Assembly (NCBI RefSeq): GCF_021655555.1
Contig: NZ_AP023086.1
Location: 1,312,001-1,376,000, forward strand
Direction of reading: 5' to 3'
Origin: Marinagarivorans cellulosilyticus
GTDB lineage: Bacteria; Pseudomonadota; Gammaproteobacteria; Pseudomonadales; Cellvibrionaceae
Length of the DNA: 64,000 nucleotides
This document shows positions 52,738 to 62,300 of this stretch, one piece after another. How positions within the stretch are numbered: position 1 is the stretch's first letter; each line of letters starts with the position of its first letter. Position numbers and translations under genes: made by a program. The notes under the pieces were generated by a model. That model searched no databases and was not told where the DNA came from. It saw nothing but the letters and a program-made list of their open reading frames with translations.

Positions 52738-53496
52738 ATGAAATTGTTGCAATGTATCGCGGCAGGCATATTCGCTATGCCGGCGTTGGCTTTAGCCATT
52801 GATTTTGATTTAACCGATACTTCGGGTTTATACGATATGCATCGTGAATACTCGGCAGGGGGGATTAACCTCAGTGTTACTGGTTATACGGGTGGTTACT
52901 ATGATGATCGCATGGGGCGGGAATTTGGCTCGGATATTCACCGTTCGGCGGTTGGTGCCTTTGGGCGTTTCGGCTTAGGAGTAGAGCGAGCCAACTCGCC
53001 TAACCATGCGGCAGATAACAGCTGGCCAAACTTCGACATGATGCTGCTAACGTTTGATCAAGCGGTCTCACTGGATTTTGCTTCGATAGGTTGGCACCGT
53101 AACGATAGTGACATGACTATTTTGGCTTATACCGGTACGGGCTCTGCAACGGATACTTTCGCTGGGAATAAATGGGACCAAGCGCTTGCTAATGACTGGG
53201 ATGGCGGCCACTTTTTAGATGTGGCAAGTCAAGGCAATACGGCAACTGCCAACCCTAAAGGGTTAGCTTCAACAAGCTGGTTAGTAGGTACACAATTGTG
53301 GTCTTTAGATAATGTCGATGTGCTAAGCGATAATCCAAATCGCAGTTACGGTACTGACTATATTAAGCTAAGTGGTATAAGTGTATCGGCTGCGCATTCG
53401 GTGCCAGAAATTGATGCAAGCCAATCGGGCTTGGCATTGGGGCTGCTAATGGGGCTAATCGCGTGCATTCGTGAGCGCCGCAGAAAAATACTTTAG
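52738..53496 (+). CDS. VPEID-CTERM-type exosortase-dependent surface protein
   Basis: 252 aa. Signal peptide ends Leu-Ala-Leu-Ala near residue 20. A 200-residue beta-rich ectodomain without Cys follows (Asn-Asp-Ser-Asp-Met-Thr-Ile-Leu-Ala-Tyr). The C-terminus is Val-Pro-Glu-Ile-Asp-Ala, a hydrophobic helix, then Arg-Glu-Arg-Arg-Arg-Lys. This tripartite tail is the VPEID-CTERM form of PEP-CTERM sorting signals, processed by an exosortase at the inner membrane. No exosortase is encoded in the window, so it must lie elsewhere. The protein may be an exopolysaccharide-associated or surface matrix protein. Confidence 0.8.
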   Translation: MKLLQCIAAGIFAMPALALAIDFDLTDTSGLYDMHREYSAGGINLSVTGYTGGYYDDRMGREFGSDIHRSAVGAFGRFGLGVERANSPNHAADNSWPNFDMMLLTFDQAVSLDFASIGWHRNDSDMTILAYTGTGSATDTFAGNKWDQALANDWDGGHFLDVASQGNTATANPKGLASTSWLVGTQLWSLDNVDVLSDNPNRSYGTDYIKLSGISVSAAHSVPEIDASQSGLALGLLMGLIACIRERRRKIL

Positions 53497-53522
53497 CATT
53501 ACCGGTTGTAATCAAATACTGT

Positions 53523-53551
53523 AAAAAAGGCCTCATACAGAGGCCTTTTTT
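53523..53551. terminator. Bidirectional terminator
   Basis: AAAAAAGGCCTC (53523-53534), loop ATACA, GAGGCCTTTTTT (53540-53551): 12-bp stem with T-runs on both strands, between convergent genes. Confidence 0.9.
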
Positions 53552-53558
53552 ATGCGCG

Positions 53559-56500
53559 CTATTTTTTCCAACCGCTGACTTTATCGACCGAAATACTGGA
53601 CTTAATAAAAACTTTATTGCTGCCAAGCGCTTGCTCGGGGTTAGTTAAAAAGTTCGGTACTATATCGGTGTTGTTTTCCCCTTCGCTGGCGTACAGGCCA
53701 ACCCAGGCGTTACGCTGGCTGTTTTTAGCGGCATACAGGCAAGTATCGGCAATATCTAATACTTGCTCCCACGTATGTGCGCTGGGGTTGCTAGGTAGGA
53801 AGGGGTAGCTTGCAAAGCCTATAGAGCAGGTGTTTTTAATACTGAGTTCATCGTCGATATCAAAGGTATGTTGCTCGATAGCGCTGCGAATTTTTTCGGC
53901 TGTAGCGGCGGCTTTGCTGCGTGAGGAAAAGCGCGTAATAATCAAAAACTCTTCGCCGCCCCAGCGGATGCAATAATCGGTTTCGCGAAATAGTGCCATC
54001 AAAATATTGCCCATGCGCTGCAATATTTTATCGCCGGCAACGTGGCCGTAAGTGTCGTTAATGGCTTTGAAGTGGTCAATGTCGACAATAAAAAAGGTGT
54101 AATCTTCGTTATCGGGTATAGAGGTTTTTGTGCGGGCCCCTATTTGGTAATGTTCCAGTAAGTTTTTAACATCAATTTCAATATGGTTATACAGATAGTG
54201 GCGATTACGCAGGCCGGTCAGTTGGTCGGTTGAGCTAATATGTTCTAGTTTGTTGCAGTTTTTCTCTAGCAGATCCACAAGGTTTGATTTAGACAGCGCC
54301 GATACCACGTGTGCACGAAAGCGCTCAAGCGTAGTTGCCTTTGAGGTGGTAAATGTATCCTCAGAGGCGTTACTGGCAAGTACTAAAATACCCACAATTT
54401 TGTCATCCAAAATCATGGTCATAACGAGGGCGCTTTTTGCCTCTAGAATATCGAGCGTTGTTGGCGCAATTAGCTCTATGTCGTTGCGGGTAAAATAATA
54501 AATGTGCGGTGCAATGTTCTTCCCATTTTGGGTGTAGCGCTCTTGTATTGCCGCTGGCGATAACAGTTCGCTACGTTGTGAATTGGATGGTGATTCTTCA
54601 CTGGACTCGCTTAAACTTTTTGGCGATAGCAGTTTGAAGAGGTCTTGCTCGCTTTCGTAATTCCAATAGGAGGCCCTATCTGCGGTGGGGAATAACGTCA
54701 TGGCCTCTTTTAATATAACGTTAAGCAAGCGGTCAAAGCGAAGCTCTTGGTGAATGGTCGAGACGATTGTATCTAGCGTTTGTAATTCGCGGTTAGCCAG
54801 AGTTACTTCTTGCGTGCGCTGCTTTACTTTGCCTTCGAGGTTGCGGTTAATGTCGAGTAATTCTAAATGTGTACGCACGCGCGAGGTTAGCTCGCCAATA
54901 GAAATGGGTTTGGTTAAAAAGTCGTTGGCGCCAAGCTGGAAGCCATCGGCTAAGTCGGTGATTAAATTCTTGGCGGTTAAGAATATAATCGGTAGCTCTT
55001 GAATAGAGTAGTAAACGCGAATGCGCGAGCAGACTTCATAGCCGCTCATTTCGGGCATCATAATATCGAGTAGCACCAAGTCGAAGGGGCCCCTCTTTTC
55101 GATATATTCTAAGGCGTCTGCTCCGTTAGAGGCGGTTTCTAGGCTGTAGTTTTTCAGTGAAAGCTGGTTTACCAACACTTTGCGGTTAATGGCATCGTCA
55201 TCGACAATCAATATCTTGAAGCGGGCGTTATCACTGGTATTTTCTTCGTTAATAAGCGTGCCTTGGGATGCGGTGTTATTATTATTTTGGTTAATCGCCG
55301 CGGGTTCTACCAGTGGTGTTGCATCTGCGTCTTGCTCAAAAGATAAGCACTTGGCAATTTCGTGTACGCCGCCACTTTGTTGGGGCAGGCTATCGTCGGC
55401 ATATTTATCGGTAATAGGTAGGCTAAAGCTAAACGTAGAGCCTTCGTTTTCTTTCGAGGTTACACGAATTTCGCCACCTAAAAGCTCAACAATTTGGCGC
55501 GTTACGGTAAGCCCTAAACCTGTTCCTCCGTGGCTGCGGTTTTCGTGTTGTTCAACTTGTTCAAAGGCGACAAATATTTTTTCAAGCATATTTTCTGGAA
55601 TGCCAATGCCTGTATCTTTTACGTGAATCCAAACTTTGTCTTCTTCTAAGCTAGAAGAGACCTCGATTGTTCCTGCTTGAGTAAATTTAATGGCGTTGCC
55701 AATTAAGTTGTAAAACACTTGCTGTAGGCGATTATCATCAGCTAAAGCTGCCGGCATTTTTTTGTCTATGTTGTTTTTTAAGGTAACAGGCTTGGCCTTG
55801 GTTGAAGGCTTGCAAAGCGTTAAGACAATATCGGCAACTGCGCGCACATTAATCGGTTTGGGGTGGATGGTAATATTATTATTTTTGAGCTTGGAAAAAT
55901 CTAAAATATCATTAACCAAGTGCGCTAAGCGCCGCCCGCTAATGGATATCATATTTAAATTAGATTTTAATTCATCATTAATAGGGCCTGCAGCGCCTCC
56001 CATCAGTGTTTCGGCTAAACCGATAATGCCATTAATGGGGGTGCGCAATTCGTGTGATGTATTCGCGAGGAAGTCGTCTTTTAAGCTATCTAGGTGCTCT
56101 AGACGCTGAACCACTGCTTGTTCCATGGCGATTTTTTCTTCGGCGCGTTGCAGTTTACGTTGTTGCGCGCGCACGAATAATGCAAGTGCACCTATCACGG
56201 CCAATGCGTAGAGTGCATAGGCCCACCAAGTTTTCCACGGTGGCGGTAAAATTGTAATGCTTATTGCATCGCCGGTTTTGTTCCAAACGCCTTCGTTATT
56301 GGAGCCGCGCACGCGAAAGGTGTAATCGCCTGCGTCTAGGTTGGTGTAAGTGGTAGTGCGACGATCGCCGGCTTGGACCCAATCTTTATCAAAGCCTTCT
56401 AGTTGGTAGGCGTATCTATTTTTTTGCGGCATGGTGTAATTAAGTGCAGCAAAATCAAAGGAAAATACAGATTGTTGATGGTTGAGTGTAATGGCTTGCG

Positions 56501-58769
56501 TTTGAGTGATAGCACGCTTTAGTGGTGAGCCTTCTTGAGCAATAGCTACCGGCTGGTTAAAGATGTCAAAGCCGGTTATTTCCACTGGTGGTGCAACGGT
56601 GTTTTGGGCAATATTTTGGGGGTTAAATAGTGTTAAGCCCTTAGAGCTACCAAATACTAAATCGCCGCTACGCGTTTTAATGCAAGTGGGGCGTTTGTAT
56701 AAACTACCGGGTAGGCCGTGTTCTTGCGTATAGGTTTTAAAGCTATTGTCTTTAGGGTTAAAGCGGCTTAAACCGCGGCCGGTACCAAACCAAATAAAGC
56801 CGCTATCATCGCTGATGATGCCCCCAACGCGGTCGTCGGGTAGGCCATTTTTAGTGGTGAAATGCTCGAAGGTTTTGCTTTCGCGATTAAAGCGGTTAAG
56901 GCCGTTGGCGCCGGTGGCAATCCATAAATGGCCGGTGCTGTCTTCACCAATGGCGCTAATATAGCCTTGGCTTAAGCTATCTAAGTTGTCGGGTTCATGC
57001 TCGAAACGTTCAAACCGGCCCGTTCGGCGATTCATGCGGTGTAGTCCTAAATCGCCACCTACCCAAAAGTCGCCGCGGCTATCTTCGAAAATGGCATTCA
57101 CGCCCAAGCTTAAAATACTGTTTGGATTTTTCGCGTCGTGGGTGTAGTGCTCAAAGTCATCGCTACTCGGTCGGTAGCGGCTAATGCCGTGGCCGCCGCC
57201 CAACCAGATGTCACCGTTGTTATCGACAAGTAATGTGCGCACCACGTTATCACGCAAGCTGTTGGGCTTGCTGGGGTTGTGCTTGTACTGTTTGAAATTA
57301 TTGCTTTCGGCTTGGTAGCGGGCGAAGCCGCCGCCCCAGGTGCCTAGCCAAATGGCTCCGTTTGGGTCCTCCACTACGGCAGTTACTGGGTCGGCTGGCA
57401 CGGTGGTTGGGTTGTTGGCCTGATGGAGGTAGCGGGTTACTTTGCCGGTTCTTAATGCGATGTGGTTTAGCCCGCCTTCGGTGCCAACCCAAAGGTCGCC
57501 ATGGCGGTCTTCGGTCACACTTAGAATGTCACTGTTGCTTAGGCTGTTGTCATCAAAGGGGTTGTTTTGGAAATTGCTAAAGGCGCTGGCGTAGCGATCG
57601 AGCTGGGAAATGCCTGCGGGGTAATGGCCAAACCATAAGCCGCCTTGGGCATCTTCAAAAATAGAGCGTATTTTGTTGTTAATTGGGCCGCCGCTTTTGC
57701 CGGCTTCGCGGGTGTAGCGGTCAAAGCCTTCTTGCTCGCCGCGGTAAATACTCAAACCGCCGCCATCGGTGGCAATCCAAAGGTTTTCGTTGCTGTCTTG
57801 GTTGATGCTGCGAATGAGGTTGCCGCTGAGCGATCGTGGGTTGTTGGGATCGTAGCGGTATTGTGTAAAGGTGCCGGTTTGCGCGTTAAGAAGGTTAAGG
57901 CCGTCGTCGGTACCAACCCAAATACGGCCCTGGTTATCTTCGAATACGCTATTCACTTTGCCGTTGCTTAAACTTGCAGCATCGTTTGCTATTGCAGGGT
58001 AGTGGGTGAATTGCTGAGTGATTGGATTGTACCGGCTTAAGCCTTTTTCTTTGGCACCAAGCCAAACGTTATCGTGGCTATCGACATACACGGTGAGCAA
58101 TGCATCGCTTGGTACAGTGTTTGTGTTGTTTGCATCGTGCTTAAAGCGTGTAAAAGTGGTGCCGTTATGCGGTAAAAATGCAAGCCCACCGCCGTCTGTT
58201 GCTAACCAAAAATTTTGTTTGGAATCTTGTGCGATATTCCACACCCAGTTGTGGTTAAGGCTGCTGGCATCGCTGGCGTTGTGTTCGAATCTTACAAAGT
58301 TGTTGTTTTCGGCGTCGTAGCGGTTAAGTCCCCAAAGAGTGGCGACCCATAGTTGGCCGTCGCTGTCGACGAGTAAATCGGTGACGTAATTGTTGCTTAG
58401 GCTGTTTTTATCTTCTGCACTGTGGCGATAGAGTTCGAGGTTGTAGCCATCGTAACGGGCGACACCACCGGCACCACCAAACCAAATAAAACCTTGCTGA
58501 TCTTGCACTGTGGCCCATTGGCCGCCAATCAGGTCGATTTGTGAGTGATCCAAAGCTTTAAAGCGCAAGCGTGCGTGATAACTACTGCTAGTTTGGTTCG
58601 CTTGTGTACTGGCATAGGCCGTTAATGCTGTTGATGGTGTTTGCGCAGTGGCAAAGCAAGGTAAGCCAAGTGCCAGAGCAATAAGCCAAGGTTTGCAGCA
58701 TTGGCTTAGGCTTAAAGGGGGGGGCTGCGTTATGCGGCCTTTAGGCGCAGTTGAAATAATATGCATCAC
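53559..58769 (-). CDS. Hybrid sensor kinase with periplasmic propellers and GGDEF output
   Basis: 1736 aa. Signal region to about residue 43, then about 14 Reg_prop-type propeller repeats (about 65-735), a Y_Y_Y domain (about 765-835) and a membrane helix (about 846-866). HisKA has phosphoacceptor His906 (Ser-His-Glu-Leu-Arg-Thr-Pro). HATPase_c has Asn and Gly boxes (Gly-Thr-Gly-Leu-Gly-Leu). The receiver has phosphoacceptor Asp1235. A coiled, GAF-like segment leads to a GGDEF domain (Gly-Gly-Glu-Glu-Phe at 1604-1608) with an intact RxxD inhibitory site (1595-1598). Propeller/Y_Y_Y hybrid kinases of Bacteroidota sense glycans and end in an AraC domain; here the output is a diguanylate cyclase. 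It likely links a surface or periplasmic signal, perhaps polysaccharide fragments, to c-di-GMP. Confidence 0.9.
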   Translation of the reverse strand: MMHIISTAPKGRITQPPPLSLSQCCKPWLIALALGLPCFATAQTPSTALTAYASTQANQTSSSYHARLRFKALDHSQIDLIGGQWATVQDQQGFIWFGGAGGVARYDGYNLELYRHSAEDKNSLSNNYVTDLLVDSDGQLWVATLWGLNRYDAENNNFVRFEHNASDASSLNHNWVWNIAQDSKQNFWLATDGGGLAFLPHNGTTFTRFKHDANNTNTVPSDALLTVYVDSHDNVWLGAKEKGLSRYNPITQQFTHYPAIANDAASLSNGKVNSVFEDNQGRIWVGTDDGLNLLNAQTGTFTQYRYDPNNPRSLSGNLIRSINQDSNENLWIATDGGGLSIYRGEQEGFDRYTREAGKSGGPINNKIRSIFEDAQGGLWFGHYPAGISQLDRYASAFSNFQNNPFDDNSLSNSDILSVTEDRHGDLWVGTEGGLNHIALRTGKVTRYLHQANNPTTVPADPVTAVVEDPNGAIWLGTWGGGFARYQAESNNFKQYKHNPSKPNSLRDNVVRTLLVDNNGDIWLGGGHGISRYRPSSDDFEHYTHDAKNPNSILSLGVNAIFEDSRGDFWVGGDLGLHRMNRRTGRFERFEHEPDNLDSLSQGYISAIGEDSTGHLWIATGANGLNRFNRESKTFEHFTTKNGLPDDRVGGIISDDSGFIWFGTGRGLSRFNPKDNSFKTYTQEHGLPGSLYKRPTCIKTRSGDLVFGSSKGLTLFNPQNIAQNTVAPPVEITGFDIFNQPVAIAQEGSPLKRAITQTQAITLNHQQSVFSFDFAALNYTMPQKNRYAYQLEGFDKDWVQAGDRRTTTYTNLDAGDYTFRVRGSNNEGVWNKTGDAISITILPPPWKTWWAYALYALAVIGALALFVRAQQRKLQRAEEKIAMEQAVVQRLEHLDSLKDDFLANTSHELRTPINGIIGLAETLMGGAAGPINDELKSNLNMISISGRRLAHLVNDILDFSKLKNNNITIHPKPINVRAVADIVLTLCKPSTKAKPVTLKNNIDKKMPAALADDNRLQQVFYNLIGNAIKFTQAGTIEVSSSLEEDKVWIHVKDTGIGIPENMLEKIFVAFEQVEQHENRSHGGTGLGLTVTRQIVELLGGEIRVTSKENEGSTFSFSLPITDKYADDSLPQQSGGVHEIAKCLSFEQDADATPLVEPAAINQNNNNTASQGTLINEENTSDNARFKILIVDDDAINRKVLVNQLSLKNYSLETASNGADALEYIEKRGPFDLVLLDIMMPEMSGYEVCSRIRVYYSIQELPIIFLTAKNLITDLADGFQLGANDFLTKPISIGELTSRVRTHLELLDINRNLEGKVKQRTQEVTLANRELQTLDTIVSTIHQELRFDRLLNVILKEAMTLFPTADRASYWNYESEQDLFKLLSPKSLSESSEESPSNSQRSELLSPAAIQERYTQNGKNIAPHIYYFTRNDIELIAPTTLDILEAKSALVMTMILDDKIVGILVLASNASEDTFTTSKATTLERFRAHVVSALSKSNLVDLLEKNCNKLEHISSTDQLTGLRNRHYLYNHIEIDVKNLLEHYQIGARTKTSIPDNEDYTFFIVDIDHFKAINDTYGHVAGDKILQRMGNILMALFRETDYCIRWGGEEFLIITRFSSRSKAAATAEKIRSAIEQHTFDIDDELSIKNTCSIGFASYPFLPSNPSAHTWEQVLDIADTCLYAAKNSQRNAWVGLYASEGENNTDIVPNFLTNPEQALGSNKVFIKSSISVDKVSGWKK

Positions 58770-59334
58770 CGGAAAAACAGTCTCATCAGTAAGTGTGCGT
58801 AGTCTAGGACAGGCCGCTTGTAGGTCGCGGCTGAGTCTTCATAGAGTATAGTCATTTGTGCGTTAAGCACTTCCTTTCCGCTAATCGGCAAGGCCTTATA
58901 TCAATTTTTTATATTTATTTTGTGCGCCAAGTGTTTTGAGTATAGAACACGCATTGGTTTTTATTTCTTATATATATATGTCTTCGCTTTTTTAGGTGTT
59001 ACTGCTTTAAAAGGTGGCGCGCTATTCATTTTTTGTGGCTTAACCTGTCGTTCGGTTATTAAAAATAATTATCAGTTATATCACCCTTCTTTTTTTGGTT
59101 ATAAAGTACTAAATTCAGTTTTTGTTACTCTCCTATTCTTCGGGTCATTCGTCGCCATTGGCATTGCGCCGCAATCATCATTTGTTTATTGTTTGAGCGT
59201 TATCGGGGCTTTATGGCGTCTTTATCGTTATTTTAATAGTTTTTAGGAATTAATTTTATAGCTTTAATGCATTTTTGTATTGGTTATAAAGTATGTGTTT
59301 TGGTTTGAGAGAAGTGTGGCTTAGGAGCTTACTT
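58770..59334. other. 565-bp divergent region between kinase and CBM6-cytochrome genes
   Basis: AT-rich, with no RNA gene and no convincing ORF. A 108-codon hydrophobic frame at 58920-59246 starts at TTG with no ribosome-binding site. The region should hold the divergent promoters of the sensor kinase and the CBM6-cytochrome gene, which makes co-regulation possible. Confidence 0.4.
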
Positions 59335-62300
59335 ATGGGATTAGCTAGGGTAATTCAGCGTTGTGCCGGTATTTGTGTGTTGGCTGTTGGTGCAGCGCCA
59401 TTCACGGCGCAGGCGGCTTTAGACTTCAGTAGTTTTACGTGTGATAACCCCGGCGAGCAGCTAGCGACTTTGCCGAACTCTAATGACCGAGTCATGGCAT
59501 ACGCGTACCACAATGGCTATTTAATTAGCCACGATTGGGGTACAGGCGTGATGAAAAATTACGATCTTGAAAACCCTCGCCAGCCCCGCCAAGTGGGCGG
59601 CGATCAAACCCCGGGTAATGCCGGCCACCATCATTATATGGGTGTGGGTACCATCATTGGTTTTAACTGGGCTGGCGTTAATCAAACCGATTTAAATGAT
59701 GTCCCTTATTTTGACCGCGACTCGATAGTCGATGGTACCGATAAGGCTTTTATGGTGGGGGATGCATCACGCGGCCATCATTCCGAGCTTATTTCTTTTT
59801 ACCCCTACGGTTTTGGTAGTGTGCCGACGGCTTACGAATTTGACCATAAACCAGTAATGACGATTCACGATTTACGCTTGCCAGGTAACCCGAAGGTTGG
59901 CGAAATTCATGTGCAAGACGATTTAGGTTTTCAGGGCCGCGTCAATATGGTGGGTAACCTATTGATTATCCGTGGCGATAACCTTACGGGTTCTGGTGTG
60001 GGGGTTTACGATATTAGCGACCCTGCCAACCCTGTGCTTTTAGATAAAATTCGCGATCGTAGCTACCCCTTTGGTGGGCAGTGGGCCATTGGCCGCGCCT
60101 ACGACACTATGCCGATGTATAAGCATTACATTGTGAACGCAATGAATGGTGATACCGGCTTTCAGCGCTCTGTTGATATTATTGATTACTCTGACCCCAC
60201 CAATTTACGACACGTTTCATCGGCCGATTACAGTGGCCCAAGTTTGCGTTACCCCAATTTTAAAGATGACCACATGTATGTTGGGGAAGCTAAAGTCGAT
60301 ATGCGAACGTTTGAAGAGGTTGAAAGCTTCCCTTGGGCCTATGGTGAATACTTAATGCCTATTGGTAATTTGTTGGTTGCCGCTGGTCAGTACAGAATGA
60401 ATACGGCTGGGGTTTATTGTAACGAGCGCGAACCGGATACCCGCGCACCCGAGGTTGGCTGGTCTAACCCGCGCCCTAACGCGACCAATTTGCATGTTAA
60501 ATCGCGCGTTGGTGTGATGATCCATGAAATTCTCGACATTCACACTATCAATGAAGGTAACTTCCAAATTCGCACATCAACCGGTGATGTTGTTCCTGCT
60601 GATGTTAGTTGGTGGAGCAATCAAACCATTAACGTGACCCCGCGTGAGCCATTACAGCCTAATGCCACTTACCAATTTTTTATGCGTGCCGATGGTGTTA
60701 AAGATGTCGCAGGCAATGGCCTTGCTGAGGACTACAGCTTTTATTTTTCAACGGGTAATCAAATCTCCTCTAACGAAGCGCCAGTAATTAATGCCGTTAA
60801 TGTGAGTAGTGCTAGCGTTGTTACCGGTGATTCTGTGACTCTTTCTATTGATGCCAGCGACGATGGTGATGCGCTGACTTACGATATTGATTGGGGCGAT
60901 GATAATGTTGATCGCGGTTTAAGTAACCCAGAGGCTTCGCATACTTATGCGGCATCGGGTATTTATTTTGTTAATGTTGAGGTCTTTGATGCTAACGGCG
61001 GAAAATCGACTAAAGTTGTGCGCATTGTTGTCGAGGCGGCCAATGTAACGCGCCACTTGTCGTCATCTACTATTGTGTTTGATAGCAACAACAACCGTGT
61101 TTTAAATGTAAACCCCGATAACAATACGATTACGGCCGTTAATGCCAGCACAGGTGAAAAACTTTTTGAAAGTGCTGTGGGTAAAGACCCACGTGGTATT
61201 GCGTTAGATGGTGCGGGTAATATTTGGGTAACTAATCACGATGATGGCACTGTCTCTGTTTTAAACAGCAACGGCAGTTTGTTAAAAACAATCGCGTTGC
61301 ACCCTGGTTCTAAGCCTGTTTCTATTTTAATCGCCCCCAATCAATTAGCTGGTTATGTTTCTGCTCAGGGCAGTGGTGTTATTTATAAGTTAAATGTGGC
61401 TAATCAATCTTTGGTGGGCGCGCTTAATGTGGGTGCATACCCTTATGCCATGGCAATGACTGCTGATAGCCAAACATTGTTGGCCACCCGCTTTATTTCC
61501 CCCCAGAACGAAGCGCAAGTTTATCGCGTGCGAACATCTGATTTTACCAAAGAGGCGACCATTAAAATTTCAGCCGATACCACTAGCCTAGATACCAGCA
61601 CTAGTGCACGAGGCGTGGTGAATTATTTAATGGGGATTGCTATAGAGCCAGGCACTAATATCGCATGGATAACCGGTAAAAAAGACAATGTTTTCCGTGG
61701 TATGGCACTCGATGGCAACTTTGGTAACTTCCAGAATTCCGTGCGCTCTGTTATCGCTAAAATAGATTTAACCACGAATACCGAAGTGCCTAATTCTAAG
61801 TTTGATATAGATAATGCCGAAATTGCCAGTGCTATTGCTTTTAGTCGCGGCGGTGAAATTGCCTATGTGGCTAATCAAGGGAATAATCGGCTTTCGGCTT
61901 ACGATGTTTCTACTATGCAGGGCATCGATCTTATTAATATGGGGCTTGCGCCTAAAGGTATTACCGTTGCGGATAATGGCGATGTATTTACGCATAATTT
62001 TTTATCGCGCAGTGTTAGTCGGTTAACTTTATACACCGGCAGCGGTGGTAGTTTATCGGCGTTTGATGAATTAAGTAATACCGTTACAGTATCTAACGAG
62101 CTTTTACCTGAAGTGGTTTTGAAAGGTAAGCGTTTATTCTACGATACCTCTGATACGCGCATTGCGATGGATGGGTACTTAGCTTGCGCGACTTGCCACA
62201 CCGATGGCGGTAGTGATCACCGCGTATATGATTTTACCGATCGCGGCGAAGGCTTACGCAATACCATTAGCTTGCGTGGACGTGCCGGCACGGGCCATGG

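Noticed and set aside
58920..59246. 108-codon hydrophobic ORF between the sensor kinase and CBM6-cytochrome genes
   Set aside because: TTG start with no ribosome-binding site, AT-rich composition and no recognisable family; probably chance.
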